Assembly (NCBI RefSeq): GCF_033097525.1
Contig: NZ_CP109907.1
Span: 868,001 to 932,000, forward strand
Source of the DNA: Sphingobacterium sp. UGAL515B_05
GTDB lineage: Bacteria; Bacteroidota; Bacteroidia; Sphingobacteriales; Sphingobacteriaceae
Length of the DNA: 64,000 nucleotides
Reading direction: 5' to 3'
Position numbers and translations under genes: made by a program. The notes under the pieces are model-generated. The model had not been told where the DNA came from. It made no database searches and saw only the letters and a program-made list of their open reading frames with translations. Positions within the stretch are counted from its first letter, which is position 1, and the number at the start of each line of letters is the position of its first letter. This document shows positions 46,258 to 53,827 of the stretch, in pieces.

Positions 46258-47172
46258 ATGAAAAATTTTCTACCGCTTGGTCTAACAATAGCATTATTGG
46301 GAGCCCAGGAAATTAAGGCACAGGAACATCGTTTTGATCCCCCCTGGAATAATCCACCAGAATCGGCTTTAAATTTTACGGTACCCGGGATAGACAATAT
46401 TCCAGATCTATATGGTGATATCGAGAATCCGCAGCTTACCGTTTTTTTCGCTGGCAATCAATTTATGGTTGTCGATGATCTACTTGCATCATTCAAAAAA
46501 GAATATCCACAATACGAACGTATTTTTGTTGAAACCCTGCCGCCGGGCATTTTAGCGAAACAGATTAAAGGCGGATCAATCACGATAGGCAATCTACGCA
46601 TTACGCATAAGCCCGATATTTATACAGCGAGCAAACGAGCGATCAACGAGATGGCAGATTACTTCAGCCATACACAGGTTTATTGCTACAACAATATCTG
46701 TTTGATGATCCCAAAAGGTAATCCCGCTAATATCAGAACATTGAATGATCTGGGGAATGACAAAGTTCGTATCAGCATGCCTAATCCCCAATGGGAAGGA
46801 ATTGGGGAGCAGATCAAAGCATCTTATAAAAAAGCCGGGGGCGAGCAACTCGTCAAGAAAATCATGGATGATAAGGTCAAAGATGGCAGCACTTATCTGA
46901 CCAAGATCCATCATAGGGAAAGCCCCATGCGTGTATTGGATGGACAGGCCGATGCGGCTCCCGTTTGGGCTTCCGAAGTCGTTTACCAAAAACTAATTGG
47001 CCATCCAGTTGAAGGGATCACCATTCCTGATGCGCAAAATACAACGGCAACTTACGTTGCTGCAAAGCTTAAAAACGCACCCCATACGCAGGCTGCAGAT
47101 GACTTTTTAAAATTCATGGACTCGCCAACAGCCAAGAATATTTACAAGAAATATGGTTTCACAGTAGACTAA
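46258..47172 (+). CDS. Orphan periplasmic substrate-binding protein, ModA-like
   Basis: 304 aa with a signal peptide (about 1-21). Two-lobed type-II binding fold of the molybdate/sulfate type: LTVFFAGNQF (about 61), CLMIPKGNPANI (about 142), RISMPNPQWEGIG and GQADAAPVWASEV (about 225). No permease or ATPase follows, so it is unlikely to feed a transporter from this locus. It may deliver or sense an oxyanion for the cytochrome/DsrE pair. Third gene of the module, with a perfect palindromic terminator behind it. Confidence 0.8.
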   Translation: MKNFLPLGLTIALLGAQEIKAQEHRFDPPWNNPPESALNFTVPGIDNIPDLYGDIENPQLTVFFAGNQFMVVDDLLASFKKEYPQYERIFVETLPPGILAKQIKGGSITIGNLRITHKPDIYTASKRAINEMADYFSHTQVYCYNNICLMIPKGNPANIRTLNDLGNDKVRISMPNPQWEGIGEQIKASYKKAGGEQLVKKIMDDKVKDGSTYLTKIHHRESPMRVLDGQADAAPVWASEVVYQKLIGHPVEGITIPDAQNTTATYVAAKLKNAPHTQAADDFLKFMDSPTAKNIYKKYGFTVD

Positions 47173-47173
47173 A

Positions 47174-47212
47174 AAAGAAAATGGATAATTAATTATCCAT
47201 TTTCTTTCTTTA
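47174..47212. terminator. Perfect 34-bp palindrome after the sulfur module
   Basis: AAAGAAAATGGATAATT is followed without a loop by its exact reverse complement, then T-rich sequence. It separates the module from plsC. Confidence 0.75.
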
Positions 47213-47238
47213 CTTTAGGTCAAAATTAGTTGACTTGT

Positions 47239-48030
47239 ATGATCCTATTGCTCAAAAAACTCCATCGGTATTGGTATTTTATCAGCGTTCTACTTGTTTT
47301 TCTTCTGTTTTTCCCTTACATCTATTTTTTAGCACGGCGTCCCGAAAAAAACTATGCTCGAATCGCCCGCATGCGACGCTGGGTTTCGGTTAGTGGTTCG
47401 GCCCTAGCTGGTGTATTTTTTAAGGTGAGCTATGAATCAAAAATAGATTGGAACCGTTCCATGGTATTGTGTCCCAATCATACTTCGGTCTTGGATATAA
47501 CAGCCCTCACCTATTTGTGCCCAGCTCCTTTTTCATTTATCGGAAAAGCTTCATTGCTTAAAAATCCGGTTACACGTATTTTTTTTAAAACAATAGATAT
47601 CCCGGTCACAAGAAGAAGTAAAGTATCTTCTTTCAAGGCCTTCCAACGTGCCAATGAACTCGTCAGAAATGGCAGAAGTGTGGTCATCTTTCCAGAAGGA
47701 AAAATCGACGATAGTTTTCCGCCACAGATTCACGCATTTAAATCCGGAGCCTTTCGAATCGCTATTCAAAATGACGTTCCCGCAGTACCCATTATCATAG
47801 AAAATGCCTGGGATATCTTTTTCGATGACGGTTCGAAAAGAGGATCTCGGCCGGGAATAGTTAAAATACATGTATTCAATCCCATAGAGACAAAAGATTT
47901 TAACGATGATAATGCATCAGAACTAGAAAAAGTTGTATATGACAAAATGCATTCCTATTGGATTATGAAGAATAAATCGTATTTTCATAACCTAGAGAAC
48001 CTCCAAAAAATATGTCAGGAAAGATCTTAA
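47239..48030 (+). CDS. plsC: 1-acyl-sn-glycerol-3-phosphate acyltransferase
   Basis: Transfers an acyl chain to lysophosphatidic acid in phospholipid synthesis, at the inner membrane. N-terminal helix (about 8-30). PlsC motifs: NHTSVLD (about 79-85), the [11 protein letters not shown] region (about 102), [10 protein letters not shown] (about 152-161) and [12 protein letters not shown]. 263 aa from the ATG at 47239; a TTG 9 bases earlier is less likely. It overlaps the next gene by 19 bases. Confidence 0.9.
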   Translation: MILLLKKLHRYWYFISVLLVFLLFFPYIYFLARRPEKNYARIARMRRWVSVSGSALAGVFFKVSYESKIDWNRSMVLCPNHTSVLDITALTYLCPAPFSFIGKASLLKNPVTRIFFKTIDIPVTRRSKVSSFKAFQRANELVRNGRSVVIFPEGKIDDSFPPQIHAFKSGAFRIAIQNDVPAVPIIIENAWDIFFDDGSKRGSRPGIVKIHVFNPIETKDFNDDNASELEKVVYDKMHSYWIMKNKSYFHNLENLQKICQERS

Positions 48031-48770
48031 TCGAAATCAAGGATATTGCCAGAGAATACCAAATTGGTGCGGAAACAATTCATGCCTTAAGCTCTGTTAC
48101 TCTCAACATCCACAAAGGAGAATTTGTTGCCTTAATGGGACCTTCAGGATCGGGCAAATCCACGTTAATGAATATTCTCGGTTGTTTGGACACGCCTAGC
48201 CGAGGAGAATACATCCTCAACGGGATTAATGTCAGTGACATGACGGAAGATGAACTCGCCGAAGTAAGGAACAAAGAAATTGGTTTTGTCTTTCAAACTT
48301 TTAACCTACTACCAAAAAATACAGCACTTGAGAACGTTGCTCTGCCCTTAATTTATGCAGGTTATGGTAAGGTTAAACGGGAGGAAAAAGCCACAGCGGC
48401 ATTGGAAAGTGTTGGCCTAGGGCATCGTATGGATCATAGGCCTAACGAGCTCTCAGGAGGACAACGACAACGTGTTGCTGTTGCTAGGGCATTGATCAAC
48501 GATCCTTCCATTATACTTGCCGATGAGCCGACAGGAAACCTTGACACCAAAACCTCCATTGAAATTATGGGCCTACTGGAAGAAATTCACTCCAAAGGCA
48601 ATACCATTATTCTAGTGACACATGAAGAGGATATCGCATTACATGCACATCGCATTGTGCGCATGCGAGATGGCTTGATCGAAAATGATTATCCAAACCC
48701 CGACATCAAATCCGTGTCACCAAGACTGAATGCGTTAAACGAAAAGGGAAGTGACTTTGAGAATATCTAA
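48012..48770 (+). CDS. ABC transporter ATP-binding protein, LolD/MacB type, orphan
   Basis: A 252-aa ATPase. Walker [10 protein letters not shown] (about 43-51), Q-loop [10 protein letters not shown], signature [15 protein letters not shown] (about 148-162), Walker [10 protein letters not shown] (about 168-176) and the switch His in LVTHEED. The MacB/LolD subgroup pattern is clear. It overlaps plsC, but no permease gene is adjacent, so its membrane partner must be encoded elsewhere. Confidence 0.92.
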   Translation: MSGKILIEIKDIAREYQIGAETIHALSSVTLNIHKGEFVALMGPSGSGKSTLMNILGCLDTPSRGEYILNGINVSDMTEDELAEVRNKEIGFVFQTFNLLPKNTALENVALPLIYAGYGKVKREEKATAALESVGLGHRMDHRPNELSGGQRQRVAVARALINDPSIILADEPTGNLDTKTSIEIMGLLEEIHSKGNTIILVTHEEDIALHAHRIVRMRDGLIENDYPNPDIKSVSPRLNALNEKGSDFENI

Positions 48771-48833
48771 AAATATTATAACTCTAGCAATCAACGACTT
48801 ACATTAATACGGCAAAAATAACACGTGATTTAC

Positions 48834-48863
48834 TTGCTTAAGTTAAATTAAATGATAGTTTTG
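48834..48863 (+). promoter_or_regulatory. Bacteroidota promoter for the DUF2795 gene
   Basis: TTG at 48834-48836, 19-base spacer, TAGTTTTG at 48856-48863. Close to the ideal spacing; start codon 30 bases later. Confidence 0.7.
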
Positions 48864-48892
48864 CGAAAATAGAGAACTTAAATTGTTTTTAT

Positions 48893-49114
48893 ATGTATTG
48901 GACATTAGAATTAGCTTCGCATCTAGAAGATGCACCATGGCCAGCAACAAAAGATGAATTAATCGATTACGCTATTCGTTCGGGTGCACCTGTTGAGGTG
49001 ATTGAAAACTTACAATCTCTTGAGGACGATGGTGAGCCATATGAAAATATCGAAGAAATTTGGCCCGACTATCCAACAAAAGACGATTTCTTCTTCAATG
49101 AAGATGAATACTAA
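48893..49114 (+). CDS. DUF2795 family protein
   Basis: A 73-aa acidic protein with the DUF2795 pattern: APWPATKDELIDYAIRSG (about 14-31), APVEVIENLQSLEDDGE, and the acidic tail YPTKDDFFFNEDEY. Function unknown; strongly conserved in Bacteroidota. Own promoter and terminator. Confidence 0.9.
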   Translation: MYWTLELASHLEDAPWPATKDELIDYAIRSGAPVEVIENLQSLEDDGEPYENIEEIWPDYPTKDDFFFNEDEY

Positions 49115-49126
49115 AAAATAAAAAAC

Positions 49127-49155
49127 GCCTTTATTCAAAAGGCGTTTTTTATTAA
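49127..49155 (+). terminator. Intrinsic terminator after DUF2795 gene
   Basis: AAAAAACGCCTTT-ATTC-AAAAGGCGTTTTTT, strong stem with T tract, 15 bases after the stop. Confidence 0.88.
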
Positions 49156-49265
49156 AGGCATCCCCCTCTTTGCGGAAACAACTCAGTACGGTTTATATCC
49201 ATAAGCTCACGAAGGTTTTTATTCCAGAGTTTTAATCCATTTTGATGAAGACAAGTCTTACAGGT

Positions 49266-49733
49266 ATGAAAATTAAATTAAAGTTAGTGTTGCTCATGTT
49301 TATTGGCTGTTTAGTCAGCCAAGGCCTATTTGCTCAGGAACAACAAACTCCCAATGACTATGTTGTTGTTTTAAAAAGATTTGTTCAACGTTTACATGAT
49401 CCAGATCTAGCTACTGATATAATTCTAAGTCAAGACCTCATAACATCAAAAAAATTGGACGAAGATCTACAGGACTACTTATTGGCTAGCATCGATGAAA
49501 TCAGGATAAATGTACAGAGCAAGGATATCAACCAACTGGAATATCTTAGCTTTGCTCAAGCTGGAAGAAAAGAAACCAGTGATATCGATCTCGAAGGTAT
49601 CGATCCACAACAAGTCTACTTTGTCAAATACCTCAAGCGTTTTGTATTTGCGGCAGTCATTCGTGATAAGAAAATTGCATCTTTTACATTAGTCTCCAAA
49701 GGCAACAATAAAGCGCATTTTGTATTCTATTAG
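49266..49733 (+). CDS. Secreted protein of unknown function
   Basis: 155 aa from the ATG that begins a clean signal peptide (MKIKLKLVLLMFIGCLVSQG, cleavage near LFAQ). Two earlier in-frame starts (49242 TTG, 49245 ATG) would put eight residues before it. The mature part is alpha/beta, charged, and has no recognised motif. It stands alone between the DUF2795 terminator and the trp leader region. Confidence 0.65.
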   Translation: MKIKLKLVLLMFIGCLVSQGLFAQEQQTPNDYVVVLKRFVQRLHDPDLATDIILSQDLITSKKLDEDLQDYLLASIDEIRINVQSKDINQLEYLSFAQAGRKETSDIDLEGIDPQQVYFVKYLKRFVFAAVIRDKKIASFTLVSKGNNKAHFVFY

Positions 49734-49832
49734 TTTTCATCGCCCCTATTTTATCAGACGCTTGCTCTTAGAATCCCTAAATATCACGCTTAGTCTTAAA
49801 TAAATGCACGCTTATCAGGTTTTATTTTACGG

Positions 49833-49840
49833 TATATTTG
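49833..49840 (+). promoter_or_regulatory. Candidate upstream -7 element (TATATTTG) of the trp operon
   Basis: Perfect TAnnTTTG, but no good -33 element at the usual distance. It would give a leader of about 95 bases before the leader peptide. Alternative to the promoter at 49893-49923. Confidence 0.4.
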
Positions 49841-49892
49841 TGAGCAATATTAAGCCAATGATGCTTTCTTAAAAATTTTTCAATAAAAACAC

Positions 49893-49923
49893 TTGCATTT
49901 TATAATTCTATCAACCATATTTG
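49893..49923 (+). promoter_or_regulatory. Candidate trp operon promoter
   Basis: TTG (49893-49895), 20-base spacer, CATATTTG (49916-49923), one base off the -7 consensus. Transcription would begin about 10 bases before the leader-peptide ATG. Confidence 0.55.
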
Positions 49924-49940
49924 TATTAATAAAAATAACA

Positions 49941-49988
49941 ATGATAACAACTGTATCAAATAAAGCTTGGTGGTGGCACAACGAATAA
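49941..49988 (+). CDS. trpL: trp operon leader peptide with three consecutive Trp codons
   Basis: A 15-residue reading frame, MITTVSNKAWWWHNE. TGG TGG TGG are codons 10-12 of 15, followed by the attenuator and trpD. Codon clustering, position right before a trp gene, and mutually exclusive hairpins downstream are the full set of marks of ribosome-mediated attenuation. The start is preceded by the AT-rich leader usual in this genome. Confidence 0.9.
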   Translation: MITTVSNKAWWWHNE

Positions 49989-50071
49989 CGTTGTGGCAAA
50001 CTCCTATTGCATTATTTGATTAATACGTCAAGATATGATGGGCTTGCCTAAATAAGGTAAGCCCTTTTTTT
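49975..50071 (+). promoter_or_regulatory. Transcription attenuator of the trp operon
   Basis: Three competing pairings can be drawn. The pause hairpin is CACAACG-AATAA-CGTTGTG (49977-49995), overlapping the end of trpL. The antiterminator pairs GGCAAACTC (49995-50003) with GGGCTTGCC (50040-50048), eight pairs around one mismatch. The terminator pairs GGGCTTGCCT (50040-50049) with AGGTAAGCCC (50055-50064), followed by TTTTTTT. A ribosome stalled at the Trp codons frees the antiterminator; fast translation allows the terminator. Confidence 0.88.
50040..50071 (+). terminator. Attenuator terminator hairpin before trpD
   Basis: 10-bp stem with one G-U pair, 5-base loop, seven T. It ends 13 bases before the trpD start codon. 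Confidence 0.9.
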
Positions 50072-50083
50072 ATTTAAATTACC

Positions 50084-51073
50084 ATGAAAGAAATTTTAGC
50101 GCATTTATTTGAATACAAGACATTTTCTCGGCAAGAGGCCTACGAGATTCTAACCAACATTGCCATGGGCAAATATGACAGTCACCAAATTGCGGCATTT
50201 ATGACGGCTTATGGTATGCGCAGTATTCGCGTTGAAGAGCTTGGCGGGTTTAGAGATGCGATGTATGATTTATGCCTCAAGCTGGATTTTAACGGTTATG
50301 ATTTAATTGACCTTTGCGGTACAGGTGGGGATGGTAAAAATACCTTCAATATCTCGACAATAGCATCCTTTGTCACCGCTGGAGCTGGTTATCATGTCGC
50401 CAAACACGGTAATATCGGGGTATCTTCGAGCTGTGGTTCATCCAATGTCATGGAATATTTAGGCTATCAGTTCAGCAACGACAAGTCGGAACTACAACGC
50501 CAGCTTGATGAAGCCAATATCTGTTTCCTACATGCACCATTGTTTCACCCTGCCATGAAAACCGTTGCCCCGATACGTCGTGCATTGGGTGTTAAGACTT
50601 TCTTTAACATGCTGGGACCATTGACAAATCCTTCCAATCCCAGATTTCAGTCCGTTGGTGTATTTAGTTTAGAATTAGCGCGACTGTATGGTTATCTATA
50701 TCAAAACACCAACAAACAATATTCCATTATTCATGCCTTGGACGGTTATGATGAAATATCCATGACCGGTGATTTTAAAGTAATCAACAACCAAGGAGAG
50801 AATTACTACAACATGGAAGAACTTGGTTTTACCCCAGTCTCAGCTCAGGAGTTGACGGGAGGTGAAACGATAGCAGATGCGGCCCAGACATTCTTATCTA
50901 TATTGAACAATCAGGGTACAGATGTGCAGAACAATGTTGTTTTGACCAACGCCGCATTTGCAATTAAGACCTTTAACCCCGAAAAAACTTTTGGCGACTG
51001 TTTTTATGAAGCAGAAAGTTCATTGATGGGAGGTAAAGCTTTGCGCAGTTTCCAAAAACTAATCAAAAAATAA
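50084..51073 (+). CDS. trpD: Anthranilate phosphoribosyltransferase
   Basis: Joins anthranilate to PRPP. The 329-aa protein has the PRPP motif DLCGTGGDGKNTFNIST (about 78-94), KHGNIGVSSSCGSSNVME (about 107-124) and FFNMLGPLTNP (about 178-188), all diagnostic of TrpD. First structural gene after the attenuator; trpE and trpG, which normally precede it, are absent here. trpF starts 1 base after its stop. Confidence 0.96.
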   Translation: MKEILAHLFEYKTFSRQEAYEILTNIAMGKYDSHQIAAFMTAYGMRSIRVEELGGFRDAMYDLCLKLDFNGYDLIDLCGTGGDGKNTFNISTIASFVTAGAGYHVAKHGNIGVSSSCGSSNVMEYLGYQFSNDKSELQRQLDEANICFLHAPLFHPAMKTVAPIRRALGVKTFFNMLGPLTNPSNPRFQSVGVFSLELARLYGYLYQNTNKQYSIIHALDGYDEISMTGDFKVINNQGENYYNMEELGFTPVSAQELTGGETIADAAQTFLSILNNQGTDVQNNVVLTNAAFAIKTFNPEKTFGDCFYEAESSLMGGKALRSFQKLIKK

Positions 51074-51074
51074 A

Positions 51075-51701
51075 ATGGCGATCAAAGTAAAAGTTTGTGG
51101 CATGAAATATCCCGACAATATAACGGCTGTAGCCTCCCTGGGCATCGATTATATGGGATTTATATTTTATGATCAATCCAAACGTTATGTTGGTCAAAGC
51201 TCCTCCGCATATATTAAGGATCTTGACAGCCTAAGTAAGGTCGGAGTTTTCGTTAATGCCAGCCTTTCAGAAATTCTAGATAAAATAACTGAATTCCAAT
51301 TAAATGCAATTCAACTGCATGGAAATGAATCTGCAGAATTCTGTCTTGAATTGAAAGAAAAATCAGCAGTTAGCATCGTGAAAGCCTTCGGAGTCGATCA
51401 AAACTTTGACTGGATACAGCTGGATCTTTACGCTAAAATTGTAGACTACTTTTTATTTGATACAAAAAGTAGTTCCTATGGTGGTACAGGAGTGCAATTT
51501 GACTGGTCCCTATTGGACCAATACAAACTTACCACCCCCTATTTTCTCAGCGGCGGTTTAGATCCCGAAAATATCAAAACAGCGCTAGAAAGAAATGATC
51601 CACGGCTATATGCACTGGATTTAAATTCAAAATTTGAAGTAGAACCCGGCTTAAAAGATATTGAGCTATTAAGCCAAAGTATAAATACTATTAGAAAATG
51701 A
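51075..51701 (+). CDS. trpF: Phosphoribosylanthranilate isomerase
   Basis: Amadori rearrangement of phosphoribosylanthranilate. The 208-aa TIM barrel has the catalytic Cys in [11 protein letters not shown] (about 5-15), [14 protein letters not shown] (about 29-42), IQLHGNES (about 75-82) and the catalytic Asp region [14 protein letters not shown] (about 130-143). trpC (indole-glycerol phosphate synthase), which usually precedes it, is missing. It overlaps trpB by 4 bases. Confidence 0.96.
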   Translation: MAIKVKVCGMKYPDNITAVASLGIDYMGFIFYDQSKRYVGQSSSAYIKDLDSLSKVGVFVNASLSEILDKITEFQLNAIQLHGNESAEFCLELKEKSAVSIVKAFGVDQNFDWIQLDLYAKIVDYFLFDTKSSSYGGTGVQFDWSLLDQYKLTTPYFLSGGLDPENIKTALERNDPRLYALDLNSKFEVEPGLKDIELLSQSINTIRK

Positions 51702-52882
51702 GTATATATCAAGTCAATGAAAAAGGATACTATGGTCCCTTTGGAGGAGCCTATATCCCTGAGATGCTCTATCCAAATGTGAAAGAGCTACGTGAAGAAT
51801 ATCTCAAAATTATCGAAGAAGAGAGCTTTCAGGAGGAATTTAACCAACTGCTCAGTGATTATGTCGGACGTCCTTCTCCATTATATCATGCCAAGCGTCT
51901 TTCTGAAAAATATGGAACTACGATTTACTTAAAACGGGAGGACCTTAACCATACCGGAGCGCATAAAATCAACAATACCATTGGCCAAATTCTATTGGCG
52001 GAACGCTTGGGTAAAAAGCGCATCATTGCGGAGACAGGCGCAGGACAGCATGGCGTTGCCACAGCTACCGTTTGTGCGCTGAAAGGTATACAATGTGCAG
52101 TGTACATGGGAGAAGTTGATATTCAACGTCAAGCTCCAAATGTAGCACGGATGAAAATGATGGGTGCCGAAGTTATTCCTGCGACATCGGGCTCCAAAAC
52201 GCTAAAGGATGCCACCAATGAAGCTTTGCGAGATTGGATCAACAACCCTGTCGACACCCATTATATCATTGGGTCTGTTGTGGGACCACACCCTTATCCC
52301 GATATGGTTGCTCGCTTTCAGTCGATTATTTCTGAAGAAACGAAAAAACAGCTTTTGACAAAAACAGGAAGAGAAAATCCAGATATCGTATTGGCTTGTG
52401 TCGGAGGAGGCTCCAATGCGGCAGGTATGTTCTATCATTACTTAGATGAAGAATCGGTTCAATTGTATGCCGTAGAGGCTGCAGGCCACGGTGTTGATTC
52501 AGGCGAATCCGCTGCGACAACAGCATTAGGAAAAGAGGGGGTTTTACATGGAAGCCGATCTATACTGATGCAAACAGCGGATGGCCAGGTCATAGAACCT
52601 TACTCCATATCAGCAGGACTTGACTACCCCGGTATTGGCCCCCAACATGCTTGGTTATTCAAATCTGGCAGAGGTAACTATGTCAGTGTGACCGACGACG
52701 AAGCGATGCAGGCCGGTCTTGAGCTTACGCGACTAGAAGGTATCATACCAGCTATTGAAAGTTCTCACGCACTGGCTTATTTGGAAAAAATACCTTTTAA
52801 AGGTGATGAGACTGTCGTTGTCTGTCTTTCTGGACGTGGTGACAAGGATCTAGATAATTATATGAAATACTTTGATTTTTAA
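51698..52882 (+). CDS. trpB: Tryptophan synthase beta chain
   Basis: Condenses indole with serine. The 394-aa PLP enzyme begins [17 protein letters not shown], has the PLP lysine in [14 protein letters not shown] (about 80-93), [14 protein letters not shown] (about 110) and [12 protein letters not shown] (about 232). Standard TrpB1, coupled to trpF (ATGA overlap) and followed 3 bases later by trpA. Confidence 0.97.
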   Translation: MSIYQVNEKGYYGPFGGAYIPEMLYPNVKELREEYLKIIEEESFQEEFNQLLSDYVGRPSPLYHAKRLSEKYGTTIYLKREDLNHTGAHKINNTIGQILLAERLGKKRIIAETGAGQHGVATATVCALKGIQCAVYMGEVDIQRQAPNVARMKMMGAEVIPATSGSKTLKDATNEALRDWINNPVDTHYIIGSVVGPHPYPDMVARFQSIISEETKKQLLTKTGRENPDIVLACVGGGSNAAGMFYHYLDEESVQLYAVEAAGHGVDSGESAATTALGKEGVLHGSRSILMQTADGQVIEPYSISAGLDYPGIGPQHAWLFKSGRGNYVSVTDDEAMQAGLELTRLEGIIPAIESSHALAYLEKIPFKGDETVVVCLSGRGDKDLDNYMKYFDF

Positions 52883-52885
52883 GGC

Positions 52886-53647
52886 ATGAATACAATTGAA
52901 AAAAAAGAAGGTACTCCCCTTTTATCGATATATTTTACCGCTGGATATCCAACATTGGACAGCACAATAAGTATTGCAAAGAAATTGGAAGAAGCTGGCG
53001 CGGATTTTTTGGAAATCGGGTTTCCTTATTCCGACCCAGTGGCGGATGGACCTGTCATTCAGCACAGTTCAGAAGTTTCTTTGGCGAATGGCATGACCGT
53101 AGAAAAACTGTTTGATCAATTGATTGACCTCCGCAAACATGTCAGCATCCCCGTATTTTTGATGGGCTACTTTAATCCAGTGCTCCAATTTGGTGTTGAA
53201 AGATTCTGTGAAGCATGTAAGAATGTAGGCGTGAACGGTGTCATTATACCTGACCTACCCATGGATGAATACGAAGAACTTTACAAAGAGACGTTCGAGA
53301 AAAATGGGATTGCAAATATATTCATTGTAACACCACAGACTTCTGAAGAACGAATCAGAAAAATAGACAGCCTTTCAAGAAGCTTTATTTATTTACTTTC
53401 TTCCAATGCAACGACGGGTAAAACGCTTGATGTTGGAGACAATACAGCAGCTTACTTCAAGCGGATACATGATCTTCAATTAAAAAACCCATTGATCGTT
53501 GGTTTCGGTATCTCCGATAAACCTACCTTTCAAAAAGCAAGTAAGCATACGGCCGGTGCCATTATCGGTACAGCATTTGTCAAACGGCTAAAAGAACCGG
53601 ATTATCTTGCACAGATTCCAGCATTTATTGCGTCTATCAAAGCTTAA
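52886..53647 (+). CDS. trpA: Tryptophan synthase alpha chain
   Basis: Cleaves indole-3-glycerol phosphate and passes indole to TrpB. The 253-aa TIM barrel has LEIGFPYSDPVADGPVIQ (about 42-59, including the catalytic Glu and Asp), GVIIPDLPMDEYEE (about 118-131), the phosphate site GFGISDKP (about 205) and GAIIGTAFVK. Last gene of the unit, followed by a terminator. Confidence 0.97.
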   Translation: MNTIEKKEGTPLLSIYFTAGYPTLDSTISIAKKLEEAGADFLEIGFPYSDPVADGPVIQHSSEVSLANGMTVEKLFDQLIDLRKHVSIPVFLMGYFNPVLQFGVERFCEACKNVGVNGVIIPDLPMDEYEELYKETFEKNGIANIFIVTPQTSEERIRKIDSLSRSFIYLLSSNATTGKTLDVGDNTAAYFKRIHDLQLKNPLIVGFGISDKPTFQKASKHTAGAIIGTAFVKRLKEPDYLAQIPAFIASIKA

Positions 53648-53683
53648 TATGTAGGCTAGAAATTAGCAAAGCGTTAATTTTTT

Positions 53684-53735
53684 AATAAGAGTTCGGTCTA
53701 AAGTCTTTTTTCTTGGATCGAACTCTTATTTTTAA
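53684..53735 (+). terminator. Terminator after trpA
   Basis: AATAAGAGTTCG and CGAACTCTTATT form a 12-bp stem with a 23-base loop, followed by TTTTTAAG. Confidence 0.75.
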
Positions 53736-53827
53736 GACAGTTTTCGAAAATATGATTTTTCGAAGAGACTTTGTTGCCTTGATCAACCAAGCAATAGGCA
53801 GCCAATCAAATCAATACTGATATAACC

